Source: G963662675 sp963676845
GTDB lineage: Bacteria; Bacteroidota; Bacteroidia; Bacteroidales; Prolixibacteraceae
Assembly: GCA_963676845.2 (NCBI GenBank)
Contig: CAXXKK010000037.1
Coordinates: forward strand, 124,001-188,000
Reading direction: 5' to 3'
Length of the DNA: 64,000 bases
The position numbers and the translations under genes were made by a program. Under the pieces are notes generated by a model that worked only from the letters and a program-made list of their open reading frames with translations, did no database searches and was not told where the DNA came from. This document shows, one piece after another, positions 25,458 to 35,054 of this stretch; within the stretch, counting starts at the first letter, position 1, and the number at the start of each line of letters is the position of its first letter.

Positions 25458-26786
25458 TTAATTAATTACAGGTTTTCGCCCAATTGGGTAATAAGAAAAT
25501 CCCAGATCATCCAATTCATCAGGATCATAAATATTTCGCCCATCAAAGATAAGCTTATTCTTCATTAACTTTTCGATAACTCTAAAATTAGGAATCCTGA
25601 ATTCATTCCACTCTGTTACAAGAATTAAAGCATCAGCATCGATACATGCATCGTATTCATCTTTCGCAAAAGTAATCTTATCTCCAAGAATCCTTTTACC
25701 TTCTTCCATTGCAACCGGATCATAAGCTGAAACAGTAGCCCCTGCCTCGAGAAATTTATCGATTATCACCAAAGCTGGTGCTTCTCTCATATCATCAGTC
25801 TTTGGTTTAAATGCTAATCCCCAAAGTGCAAACTTCTTACCTTTAATATCTCCGTTAAAATGCTTCATTACTTTAGCAGGCAAAACTGTCTTCTGTCTGT
25901 AGTTAACAGTCTCTACTGCTTTTAAAATTTCAAGAGAATACTTATTCTCATCTGCTGTACGAATCAAAGCCTGAACATCTTTTGGGAAACATGATCCTCC
26001 ATAACCTGTTCCTGGATAAATAAATTTATTGCCAATACGAACATCTGAACCTATTCCTTTTCGAACATTATCAACATCAGCTCCTACTATTTCGCAAAGA
26101 TTCGCGATATCATTAATAAAACTAATTTTTGTAGCCAACATTGAATTTGCAGCATATTTTGTCATCTCTGAAGATAAAATATCCATAAAAAGTATCGGAT
26201 GTCCATTTAGCAAAAATGGCTTATAAAGACGTTTCATAACCTTTTCAGCCTTTTTTGATTCAGTACCAATCACAATCCTGTCAGGACGAAGAAAATCATT
26301 TACAGCGCTACCTTCTTTTAAAAATTCAGGATTTGAAGCAACATCAAATGGAATTTCCACTCCCCTTGCACTCAACTCTTTCTGAACAGCTTTTTTTACT
26401 TTCCTCGAAGTCCCTACAGGAACGGTACTCTTTGTAATAATTACCATATAGTGATCCATAGACTTACCGACTTCGCTAGCAACACCTAAAACGTATTTAA
26501 GATCAGCGCTTCCGTCCTCATCTGGAGGAGTTCCTACGGCAATAAATACAGCATCTGCATCTGAAAGATTATCGGCTAAGCTAGTTGAAAACTTCAAACG
26601 TCCTCTTTCTACGTTACGTTGTAATACTTCCTGAAGTCCCGGCTCAAAGATTGGTATTATTCCATTATTTAAATCTGCAATCTTCTTTTTATCAATATCA
26701 ATACAAGTTACATCAACTCCGGTTTCTGCAAAACAGGTTCCTGAAACTAAACCTACATAACCCGTACCTACTATTAATATTTTCAT
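25458..26786 (-). CDS. ugd: UDP-glucose 6-dehydrogenase
   Basis: A 442-residue enzyme oxidising UDP-glucose to UDP-glucuronate with two NAD+. N-terminal Rossmann motif GTGYVGLVSGTCFAETG (residues 7-23), IFIAVGTPPDEDG-type segment (AVFIAVGTPPDEDGSAD), STVPVGT, and the catalytic cysteine C266 in GYGGSCFPKD; C-terminal domain with LWGLAFKPKTDDMREAP and FDGRNIYDP. First gene of the minus-strand unit with uxs and the receiver-kinase. It supplies UDP-glucuronate directly and UDP-xylose via uxs for polysaccharide synthesis. Confidence 0.96.
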   Translation of the reverse strand: MKILIVGTGYVGLVSGTCFAETGVDVTCIDIDKKKIADLNNGIIPIFEPGLQEVLQRNVERGRLKFSTSLADNLSDADAVFIAVGTPPDEDGSADLKYVLGVASEVGKSMDHYMVIITKSTVPVGTSRKVKKAVQKELSARGVEIPFDVASNPEFLKEGSAVNDFLRPDRIVIGTESKKAEKVMKRLYKPFLLNGHPILFMDILSSEMTKYAANSMLATKISFINDIANLCEIVGADVDNVRKGIGSDVRIGNKFIYPGTGYGGSCFPKDVQALIRTADENKYSLEILKAVETVNYRQKTVLPAKVMKHFNGDIKGKKFALWGLAFKPKTDDMREAPALVIIDKFLEAGATVSAYDPVAMEEGKRILGDKITFAKDEYDACIDADALILVTEWNEFRIPNFRVIEKLMKNKLIFDGRNIYDPDELDDLGFSYYPIGRKPVIN

Positions 26787-27231
26787 TTTTATCAGTTTAA
26801 GTTCTTATCTTTTAGTAAGTGTTATTCAAAAGCAAAACACAAACAACTACTTTAGGTTAACATGCAAACAAAATACAAAAGAAATTTTGGAATATTACGA
26901 AAATAGGGAAAGAAAAATTATTACTATGCTCATGCCTGCTAGCTGAAACAAACTCAACCTAAGTCAAGGATATCTCTGTCATTTCAAAAATATCATAATA
27001 TGGATTCTTGAAGAACAACAAAATATGCATTCAAAACCTTTAAATGGAATGATAAATAAAAACTGAATAATATTTTAGAAGAAAGACAAATACACTTGAT
27101 AAATTAACAACATATTTTATGATGTTTTCTATAAAAAAAAATAAAACCTATTCACCAAAAACAGTCAATAGGTTTTATTACATATTTATAACTTTCTATA
27201 AGAAATATACTTTTCTGCCTTCTACACTTTT
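26787..27231. other. 445-base gap between ugd and the LruC lipoprotein gene
   Basis: AT-rich. Holds the upstream region of ugd and, at 27132-27180, the terminator of the LruC gene. No exact Bacteroidota promoter pair and no convincing small gene were seen on either strand. Confidence 0.5.
27132..27180 (-). terminator. Intrinsic terminator of the LruC lipoprotein gene
   Basis: Perfect 13-base arms AATAAAACCTATT (27140-27152) and AATAGGTTTTATT (27167-27179) with a 14-base loop. Read on the minus strand the hairpin is followed by a run of T (complement of the A-run at 27132-27140). Confidence 0.8.
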
Positions 27232-29154
27232 TTAATATGAATAGTGTAAATACCAATCCTGATCCAATACACCACCAGAGGTAGCCCAGTTAACAAATCC
27301 AGGATATTGCTTATCAATGCTCACTTTTTCTACAGGAACTGTATAACCACGATATATATTTATTGCCCATGGTAAATTTCTCTTGGTCTTATAATATCTT
27401 CCAGATGCAGGAATACTATTATCATCATAAGTTCCGAAATAATCACCAATTAAGCTTGTGGGTTCCATTCCGGGTAAATGTACTTCACGATCACGAGTCT
27501 CATCAACCACAAGGAATGGATCAAAAGGAACACCACCCAAATCAGCAGTACTAACACCCTGTGTAAATTCAATTTCAAGATGAATTGTATCATCTAAGAA
27601 ACTCCTTATGCCTTCTGCTACAAAAATTACAGTTCCGGTTACTCCTTGTTCTACACCATTCGATGCAACATTTGCATAGCCTACATTCAATTTTTGATTA
27701 GTAACCGATTCAATTTTATTCGCAGAAATTGGCAATTTCAAAGCAAAACCATTATTAAATGATGCACCTATATGTTTCACCATAAAATCTGCTTCAATTT
27801 TTGTAATCAGGTTATGACTATTTGCTATTAAATTGAAATTATAATCGACAACTAAATCATTAAAATCATAATCACCCTTACCTGGCCATAAATCCTCAAA
27901 TGCCAATGAACCAATTTCATCTTCTGATGGATAAAAATTATTATATGCCTTATCCGGATCATTTGGATAATCATCATTTTCATCATTTACTCCATCCCCA
28001 TCCTTATCATTTGCAGAATCAATAGGTTCAACTCCTTCCGGATCAACAGCGCTGAAAGGAGTTACTGTTGCATAATATACCGCATCATTAAAATCATCAT
28101 CGCTTCCGTTATATGCACGATTCAAATCTTCAAAGCCTAAAACTATCAGCTTCCTATTTGCATCATAAAGAGAAACCATATGATCTCGATATTGTGCTGA
28201 ATATTCAGGATTGAAATTACTATTAGAGAAATATTTAGCTGACTGGAAATTCACAGAATATCCATTCCATCCATTTGCAGAAATAAACCATCCGATAGAT
28301 GTATTGGCATCAAATCGGCCCAAATAAACCTTATTACCTGGTGTTAATCCACCACCACTGCCTACTAGAGAAGTATTTGGATATATGATTGTTAAATCAC
28401 TAACATCATTAAGAGAAGAAGGCGGATTATTGGTTGGATAAGTATAATACCCTAATGCATTTCTGTAATTTGCACCTTCTGTAACAAAGGTAACCCATAC
28501 ATCAGCAGTTTCTGTTAAATTAATTTGACGAACTGCATTACCTAAAAACTCAGGATGACTATCCTGTACCTTTCTACCTTCAGGAAGAGATCTGTTAATA
28601 TCATCCAATAAACTTTGTTCAATTTGATCATTTGTATCCAGATAATATGGAACACCTAAATAATTGTATCTCCCCATATAATCAAAAGATCTGGCTGCAA
28701 TTTTTTCTTGAACAGGTGCAACTTCTACCTCTGCGGGATCAGCAACAAATGTTCCATCATAATATTGGTTCAAATCAATAATTGCCTCATTCCCAATAAT
28801 TGGTATTGATAAATCAGTTATCAATCCTGCATATTGCGATACTAATTTAATTGTATCGATATATGATCCAATTGAATGAATTGCCTCGTATTTATTATTT
28901 TCGTCAAATCCTCCTTTTGCAAAAATTGTACTATCAGAACCTGTTTTAAAACTAGCAAGAGAAAAAACAGCATTTTGAAGAAACTCTGGAGCAGTAATAC
29001 TAACCTGAACTTCTTTTGTTGTTTGATAGTTAAAATAACCGGGAATACTAACATTTGTTAAATCTGTCTTTCCCCCGATATCCTCAACCTCAAAATCGTT
29101 ACATCCAACAAACAAAATGAAAACAAAAATGAAGTAATAATAATTTCTTTTCAT
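27232..29154 (-). CDS. LruC-domain lipoprotein with DUF4114-like and calcium-loop segments
   Basis: A 640-residue protein with a lipoprotein signal (FVFILFVGCNDFEV, Cys18). A DUF4114-like segment lies at about 330-365 (VLGFEDLNRAYNGSDDDFNDAVYY), a thrombospondin-3-like calcium loop at about 381-395 (DKDGDGVNDENDD), then the LruC domain from about 405 (AFEDLWPGKGDYDFNDLVVDYNF, HIGASFNNGFALKLP, PGMEPTSLIGDYFGTYDD, LPWAINI). LruC proteins are widespread surface proteins of Bacteroidota and other Gram-negatives; function unknown, adhesion or matrix binding often guessed. Stand-alone gene with its own terminator. Confidence 0.88.
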   Translation of the reverse strand: MKRNYYYFIFVFILFVGCNDFEVEDIGGKTDLTNVSIPGYFNYQTTKEVQVSITAPEFLQNAVFSLASFKTGSDSTIFAKGGFDENNKYEAIHSIGSYIDTIKLVSQYAGLITDLSIPIIGNEAIIDLNQYYDGTFVADPAEVEVAPVQEKIAARSFDYMGRYNYLGVPYYLDTNDQIEQSLLDDINRSLPEGRKVQDSHPEFLGNAVRQINLTETADVWVTFVTEGANYRNALGYYTYPTNNPPSSLNDVSDLTIIYPNTSLVGSGGGLTPGNKVYLGRFDANTSIGWFISANGWNGYSVNFQSAKYFSNSNFNPEYSAQYRDHMVSLYDANRKLIVLGFEDLNRAYNGSDDDFNDAVYYATVTPFSAVDPEGVEPIDSANDKDGDGVNDENDDYPNDPDKAYNNFYPSEDEIGSLAFEDLWPGKGDYDFNDLVVDYNFNLIANSHNLITKIEADFMVKHIGASFNNGFALKLPISANKIESVTNQKLNVGYANVASNGVEQGVTGTVIFVAEGIRSFLDDTIHLEIEFTQGVSTADLGGVPFDPFLVVDETRDREVHLPGMEPTSLIGDYFGTYDDNSIPASGRYYKTKRNLPWAINIYRGYTVPVEKVSIDKQYPGFVNWATSGGVLDQDWYLHYSY

Positions 29155-29578
29155 AGCGTGTAAATAATTGTTTGTACAAAGTTGACAAAATATTTAAACA
29201 AATAAACAACAATTGAACGTCCATGGGAAGAGAACTTTCAAACTACATTTATCACTGATCTGAACATGCTATATAACAGCCCAAATTCGTTAAAGTTAGC
29301 AAACCCACAATCACAGCATTTAAATTTAAACACCTTATTTTTATTATTAAATATCAACCTCTTAGAAAAAGCGATAAAGGTTGAATTTAGATGCTATCTT
29401 TCACTTTTTACTTCAAAATTAGATTGTAATTCATATTGAATTGCCAACAATAATAAAACACTTCCACATTTCATTCTACAAACGGGTTATTCTCAACCTA
29501 GAAAGCCCAATATGAACAAAAAAGGGACTCACTCAATGTGAATCCCTTTTTTATGAATTAGAATGAAATAACAACTAA
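29155..29578. other. 424-base gap between LruC gene and peptide transporter
   Basis: Upstream region of the LruC gene plus the transporter terminator (29518-29552). An inverted repeat TCAACCT (29354-29360) / AGGTTGA (29378-29384), extended by weaker AT pairs, may form a hairpin. No gene recognised. Confidence 0.45.
29518..29552 (-). terminator. Intrinsic terminator of the peptide transporter pair
   Basis: Arms AAAAAAGGGA (29518-29527) and TCCCTTTTTT (29543-29552) flank a 15-base loop, 27 bases beyond the stop of the minus-strand transporter. It could work in both directions. Confidence 0.75.
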
Positions 29579-31705
29579 TTATCTAACTCCATGCATTAAT
29601 TTTTTCAATTTAGAATTTAGAGCCATAACAATAAGCCCGGCCACCACAGGAACTATCGTAAATATTAAAAAGAACGTAGATAGCGAGTATTGCTCTGTTA
29701 TATTTTCAATCTGACCACCTAAAGCAGCGGCCAATTTATTACCAATCGCAATTGCCAGATACCACATTCCAAACATTAATGCAATCATGCGTGCAGGAAC
29801 TAACTTACTCACATAAGACAATCCCACAGGAGATAAGCTAAGCTCACCCAAAGTATGGAACAAATAAGCAAGAACCAACCATACCATGCTTACTCTCACT
29901 CCATCTGTGACACCATAAGTTCCAAAAGCAAGGATTCCAAAACCTGCTCCCATAATAATTAACCCCAGCCCGTATTTCATCGCAGCTGAAGGATTATACT
30001 TACTATCAAACCACTTAGAGAAAAAGCTTGCAAAAGCAATGATAAAGAATGAATTCAAGATACTAAACCAAGAAACGGTAATCTCTATCTCATTCGACTG
30101 TATCGCAGTTACGGTAGCTGGGACAATTCCATTATCCCTTCCTATCTCATTGCCTCTTGTTCTGGCTTCCTCCAATGCTTCCGGATCTAAATAACCATAA
30201 GTGCTATTTTCGTTATCTTTGGTAATAATATTTATCTCTTGTCCAATTTCAAATTCTTCAAGTTCACTGATTCTTATTGACCGGTCAACAAGTTTATCGC
30301 CTACTGCAACCTGCATATTTTCAGTTACTGGCACATAAGTATAAACCGGATTTCCTTCCTCATCAAAAACCGGGCTGCCATCTTCAACAAACGCTTCGGC
30401 TATTGCCTGATAACTCACCTCATAGGCATTTGACCTCCAGTCACGATTCAGCATCCATAAGGCAATTCCCCATATTCCGAGAAAACAGACAGCCAAAACA
30501 ATATTCGATTTCAATATTTTTTTATGTGTTTCCTGATAAAGACGATAAAGCACATAAGTAATAATTGACAATGGAACAATAGTCAGTAAGGCATTAATAA
30601 CATTGTAAATAATGGCCGAGTTTCCACTAAGTGTTCGATCAACATTATCACGTGCAAAAATAATTAAAGAAGTTGCCCCTTGCTCAAAGCTCATCCAGAA
30701 GAATATTGTAAAAAAAGCAAATACGACAAAAGCTATCATTCTGTCTCTAACAATAGGAGCATAACGAGCAATTCTGGAAATAACCATTACAAGAAATAAG
30801 ATTAACCCCAAAATAACAACCACATATTGACCTTCAATAGCCCCCATCTGTGCAAACGAAAACATATCGAAGTTTGCAATTTTAGAAAGCGGATCATTAA
30901 ATGCAAAACCTAATCCAATAATTGAAGTAATCACAATCAACACTTTATCGAATAATGTAAATGGATTGTGTTTTGTAACCTCTTTGGTTTCCTCTGTATC
31001 TGGCAATTCATGATGTTCAATTTCTTCCTCTTCTTCCTCTGCTCCAGGTTTCTCCCCAATTTTTCCGAACAAGGGACTTGCCAACCAAAACTGAAGAGTT
31101 CCAAGCATCATGAAAATTCCAGCCAAACCGAATCCCCACGACCACCCAATGCGTTCTGCCAAGTAACCACAAAGCATCATTCCAAAGAAAGCTCCGGCAT
31201 TCACGCCCATGTAAAAAATGGTATAAGCACCATCCTTCTTCTCTGGCAGGTCTTTATACATTTCAGAAATAATAGAGGTAATATTAGGTTTAAAGAAACC
31301 CGTACCTATAACAAGAAAAGCTAATCCAAGATATAAAGACAGCTCTGTTTCCATAGCCATACAGGCATGCCCCAGAGTCATAATCGCAGCACCAATTACC
31401 ACAGCATAACGATACCCTGTAAGTTTATCTGCAATAAAACCTCCAACAATTGGTGTGAGATACAAAAGCATCGCATAAGTTCCAAACAAAGCCCCGGCAT
31501 TTTCAGCAGTCCATTCCCACCCCGGGTTATAACCAATTAAAGCCATGGTCAGAAAGTTGATCAACAACACCCTCATCCCGTAGAATGAAAAACGTTCCCA
31601 CATTTCGGTAAAGAAAAGTACAAACAATCCGGCCGGATGCCCTAAAACTTTTGCCTTGAAAAACTCTGTTCTTGTTTTATCCATAATTGGTGATTTATTT
31701 CTCAA
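29579..31705 (-). CDS. Proton-dependent oligopeptide transporter (POT/PTR family) with large extra-membrane insert
   Basis: A 708-residue inner-membrane symporter. The POT signature EMWERFSFYGMR (ExxER) lies near residues 30-42; FYMGVNAGAFFGMMLCGYLAE and FEQGATS-type segments are also typical. The start could be ATG 31705 or ATG 31684 (MDKTRTEFF). Unlike the usual 450-500 residues, an insert of about 130 residues (about 415-545) separates two membrane segments and reads like a small soluble domain (QVAVGDKLVDRSIRISELEE). It imports di- and tripeptides with protons. It forms a unit with the second POT gene 61 bases upstream. Confidence 0.93.
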   Translation of the reverse strand: MRNKSPIMDKTRTEFFKAKVLGHPAGLFVLFFTEMWERFSFYGMRVLLINFLTMALIGYNPGWEWTAENAGALFGTYAMLLYLTPIVGGFIADKLTGYRYAVVIGAAIMTLGHACMAMETELSLYLGLAFLVIGTGFFKPNITSIISEMYKDLPEKKDGAYTIFYMGVNAGAFFGMMLCGYLAERIGWSWGFGLAGIFMMLGTLQFWLASPLFGKIGEKPGAEEEEEEIEHHELPDTEETKEVTKHNPFTLFDKVLIVITSIIGLGFAFNDPLSKIANFDMFSFAQMGAIEGQYVVVILGLILFLVMVISRIARYAPIVRDRMIAFVVFAFFTIFFWMSFEQGATSLIIFARDNVDRTLSGNSAIIYNVINALLTIVPLSIITYVLYRLYQETHKKILKSNIVLAVCFLGIWGIALWMLNRDWRSNAYEVSYQAIAEAFVEDGSPVFDEEGNPVYTYVPVTENMQVAVGDKLVDRSIRISELEEFEIGQEINIITKDNENSTYGYLDPEALEEARTRGNEIGRDNGIVPATVTAIQSNEIEITVSWFSILNSFFIIAFASFFSKWFDSKYNPSAAMKYGLGLIIMGAGFGILAFGTYGVTDGVRVSMVWLVLAYLFHTLGELSLSPVGLSYVSKLVPARMIALMFGMWYLAIAIGNKLAAALGGQIENITEQYSLSTFFLIFTIVPVVAGLIVMALNSKLKKLMHGVR

Positions 31706-31766
31706 TCTTTCTTAAAATTGATTCTCAAATTCCATGCATCAGATATAGAAAATCAAGTAAAAAATT

Positions 31767-33107
31767 TTAGTGTTCGTTATCTTCAACTCCGTGAGTCAAA
31801 ACTTCCAATTTCTTTCTAAAAAGAAGAACAATTGCTCCAAACAGCACACAGAATACTGCAATTCCTGTAAATACCGTATACTCCCCCAGGTGCTCTGCTG
31901 ATTCACCCAAAAGACCTGCAACTTTATTCCCTAGTCCGGTCATTGCAAAGTAAACCCCCATAATAATCGATGCATATTTTGCAGGTGCCAGTTTGGTAAT
32001 AAAGGAAAGTGCAACCGGTGAAATGCAAAGTTCTCCGAGAGTATGCAACAAATATGCAAATACCAACCAATACATTGCAGAATGACCAAGTGAATTATAC
32101 TGAACTGCAGCTCCGGTCATAAAAAAGAAACCGGATCCCATAATTATCAAACCTAAGATCATTTTAAAGAGCGAGGTAGAAAGTTTTCCTTTCATTTTGC
32201 GTTTTGCCCAAAATCCAGCAACTAATGTTCCCAGAACAATAATAAAGAAAGCATTTAATGACTGAAACCAGGAAGCTGGAACTTCAGTATTCCAACCAAA
32301 CAAAGAAAGAGAACGATTGGTCTTATCCAAAGCATAGATATTCATTAATCCACCTGCTTGCTCGAATGCCCCCCAAAAGATAATCACTAATAAAAATGAG
32401 ATGAGCAACACGACAATCCTGTCCTTTTCAACTTTCGTTAATGGTTTATTCATCAACTCCTTATCTTTAACATCTTCCGATTTTCCTAAGAAATTACCAA
32501 CGTGTGCCAAATACTTCTGACCTGCAACATATTGAATTAAACCTAAAGTCATACCAATAGCAGCTAAACCAAATCCATAGTGCCATCCATAAACTTCTCC
32601 TACATATCCGACAATCAAACTTGAAAGGAAAGCACCCACATTAATACCAATATAAAAAATAGTAAAACCTTTATCCCTACGAATATCTCCAGGTTTATAC
32701 AAACCACCAACCATTGTTGATATATTTGGCTTCAACATTCCTACTCCAAATACAATTAATGCAAGCCCTGTATAAAAAGCCCACATTTCTTCAACCGATA
32801 AAATACCATGTCCGGCAACTAAAAGAATTCCTCCATACAATACAGCCCTTTTCTGTCCAATCAAACGATCGGCAATAATACCTCCAGGTATAGACATAAT
32901 ATAAACCAATGCTGTATACCAACCATAAAGTGCTAAAGCACTGCCATTATCCCATCCTAACCCGGGATTATCTGCTGATACATTTGCAACTATATATAAC
33001 ACTAAAATTGCACGCATCCCATAGTAAGAGAAACGTTCCCACATCTCTGTAAAAAACAGGATAAACAATCCTATGGGATGTCCGAAAAGCTCTTTATTCG
33101 TACTCAT
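31767..33107 (-). CDS. Proton-dependent oligopeptide transporter (POT/PTR family)
   Basis: A 446-residue, about 12-14-helix symporter with MSTNKELFGHPIGLFILFFTEMWERF-type N-terminus including ExxER (EMWERFSYYGMR, about 18-29), FYIGINVGAFLSSLIVGY and FEQAGG motifs, and the C-terminal LGELCISPVALSFITKLAPAK. Shorter than its downstream neighbour and lacking the insert, so the pair probably arose by duplication and then diverged. Likely substrate di-/tripeptides. Transcribed divergently from the NAD(P)HX repair gene. Confidence 0.94.
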   Translation of the reverse strand: MSTNKELFGHPIGLFILFFTEMWERFSYYGMRAILVLYIVANVSADNPGLGWDNGSALALYGWYTALVYIMSIPGGIIADRLIGQKRAVLYGGILLVAGHGILSVEEMWAFYTGLALIVFGVGMLKPNISTMVGGLYKPGDIRRDKGFTIFYIGINVGAFLSSLIVGYVGEVYGWHYGFGLAAIGMTLGLIQYVAGQKYLAHVGNFLGKSEDVKDKELMNKPLTKVEKDRIVVLLISFLLVIIFWGAFEQAGGLMNIYALDKTNRSLSLFGWNTEVPASWFQSLNAFFIIVLGTLVAGFWAKRKMKGKLSTSLFKMILGLIIMGSGFFFMTGAAVQYNSLGHSAMYWLVFAYLLHTLGELCISPVALSFITKLAPAKYASIIMGVYFAMTGLGNKVAGLLGESAEHLGEYTVFTGIAVFCVLFGAIVLLFRKKLEVLTHGVEDNEH

Positions 33108-33433
33108 ATTAATATCGTATTAAGAATATTTTTCGTATTGAACAGGTTTATAAAGATATAAATCTTATTAAAAGTGCTATCATAAAGAATATGAAAAATC
33201 CACAATCAGAGATACTGTTTAAACATCGAAAAATCATATGGATCAGCTCATTACTAATCTCCGACTCTTCGTTATTCTAATCCTGTTTGCTCAAATTCTT
33301 TATAAGGATGCACCAATATAGGAGCATTAGTAGTCACCTTTGCCGAATAATTACTGTAATTTTTAATGAAAATTCTTCGTATATTAATTACCTGCTGAGA
33401 CACAAGCATTTTCACAAAACAAAAAATGAAGGG
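33108..33433. other. 326-base divergent gap; possible short minus-strand frame
   Basis: Upstream regions of the transporter pair and of the repair enzyme. On the minus strand an open frame over 33272-33409 (45 codons from an internal ATG, or 72 codons from 33490) ends with a strikingly protein-like tail (SAKVTTNAPILVHPYKEFEQ). It may be a gene remnant. No exact promoter motif was found. Confidence 0.3.
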
Positions 33434-34945
33434 ATGAAGATTTTTAAGACAAAACAAATTACTGAAATTGATCAATATACCATTAAACATGAACCTATTT
33501 CTGATATCGACTTAATGGAACGTGCTTCCATGCAAATCACCAACTGGATCATTAAGCATATTTCCAACGAAAAGAAAATTTTAATATTTGCCGGTCCCGG
33601 GAATAACGGAGGCGACGCATTAGCCATTGCCCGTCAATTGGCAGAATACGACTATATGTGCGAAGTTTTTCTAATCAATTTTGGGAAAGAACTGAAAGGG
33701 TCACCCGCCATAAACCGGGAACGACTGGATAATCAAGGAAAAGTTAAACTCTCGATAATTGAAAATGATTCTTTAATACCCACTATTCCCAAAAATGCAG
33801 TTATTTTGGATGGAATGTTTGGATCGGGTTTAAGCAGAAAGTTGGATGGAATTCCCGAGAAAATAGCCGAAGTAATTAATAAATCAGGGGCATACGTTAT
33901 TGCGATTGATATCCCCAGTGGATTATTCGGAGAAGATAACTCGACGAATGATCTCGACATGATCGTAAAAGCGAATAATACGCTTACTTTTCAGTTTCCT
34001 AAATTGAGCTTCTTTTATTCCGAGCATGATGAAATTCTGGGGAATTGGGAAGTGCTCCCGATTGGACTTCACCCCGAAGCCATATCATCCTTTGAAACAT
34101 CGTTTCATTTTTTAACCCATGAATTTATTTCCCAAAAAGTAATTAAAAGATCCAAGTTCTCTCATAAAGGAACTTATGGACATGCCTTATTAATTGCAGG
34201 TTCTTATGGAAAGATTGGTGCAGCAGTGCTTGCTTCCAAGTCATGCCTGCGAGCAGGTGCCGGACTGTTAACCACTCATGTGCCCCACAGCGGTTATCCT
34301 ATCATTCAGGCAAGTGTCCCCGAAGCCATGTGCTCCATCGATGCTTCCGATCTCATGTTTACCGAGTTTCCTGATCTTGATCAATACTCAGCTGTTGGAG
34401 TTGGTCCTGGTCTTGGCACAAAGCTAAACTCACAACGCGGATTAAAAGAATTACTGCTTAGTAAACCCGAAAAACTGGTTATCGACGCAGATGGGCTAAA
34501 CATTCTTTCCAAACATCCGGAATGGTATGAAAAGATTCCAGAGAACTCAATCTTGACACCTCATCCTAAAGAATTTGAACGTCTAGCAGGAAAAACTTAC
34601 GATTCCTACTCACGCATGGAATTACAAAAGGAGTTTTCAAAAAAATACAAGGTTATTATTGTATTGAAAGGAGCTCACACCTGTATTTCTTTTCCCAATG
34701 GACAAGTCTATTTTAACACAACCGGAAACCCAGGTATGGCAACAGCCGGGAGTGGCGATGTGCTTACCGGCATTATTCTTGGCCTTCTTGCCCAAAACTA
34801 CACTCACCAGGAAGCTGCGTTATTGGGAGTTTATATTCATGGTCTTGCGGGAAACATCGCTGCTAAGAAATGCGGACACGAGGCACTGATTGCCGGAGAT
34901 ATTACAAATAATCTTGGCAAAGCATTTTTACAACTCACAAAATAA
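33434..34945 (+). CDS. nnr: Bifunctional NAD(P)H-hydrate epimerase / ADP-dependent NAD(P)H-hydrate dehydratase
   Basis: The start is ATG 33434 (MKIFKTKQITEIDQYT), where family similarity begins; 49 upstream in-frame codons are not protein-like. Of 503 residues, the N-terminal YjeF_N domain (about 1-215) has IDLMERA, FAGPGNNGGDALAIARQL and LDGMFGSGL; the C-terminal carbohydrate-kinase-like domain (about 225-503) has KFSHKGTYGHALLIAGSYGKIGAA, SVGVGPGLGT-like and the signature TTGNPGMATAGSGDVLTGIILG. It repairs damaged NADHX and NADPHX. Stand-alone housekeeping gene; the two-domain fusion is usual in bacteria. Confidence 0.95.
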   Translation: MKIFKTKQITEIDQYTIKHEPISDIDLMERASMQITNWIIKHISNEKKILIFAGPGNNGGDALAIARQLAEYDYMCEVFLINFGKELKGSPAINRERLDNQGKVKLSIIENDSLIPTIPKNAVILDGMFGSGLSRKLDGIPEKIAEVINKSGAYVIAIDIPSGLFGEDNSTNDLDMIVKANNTLTFQFPKLSFFYSEHDEILGNWEVLPIGLHPEAISSFETSFHFLTHEFISQKVIKRSKFSHKGTYGHALLIAGSYGKIGAAVLASKSCLRAGAGLLTTHVPHSGYPIIQASVPEAMCSIDASDLMFTEFPDLDQYSAVGVGPGLGTKLNSQRGLKELLLSKPEKLVIDADGLNILSKHPEWYEKIPENSILTPHPKEFERLAGKTYDSYSRMELQKEFSKKYKVIIVLKGAHTCISFPNGQVYFNTTGNPGMATAGSGDVLTGIILGLLAQNYTHQEAALLGVYIHGLAGNIAAKKCGHEALIAGDITNNLGKAFLQLTK

Positions 34946-35054
34946 TTCCTCAAAATTTGGGTTTTACCTGTTAAATCAGATTAAAATATTGAAGGAATAA
35001 AGCAAAATTGATTCGACATTGATTAATTTTGGAAAAACTTAAACGAATAAAACA

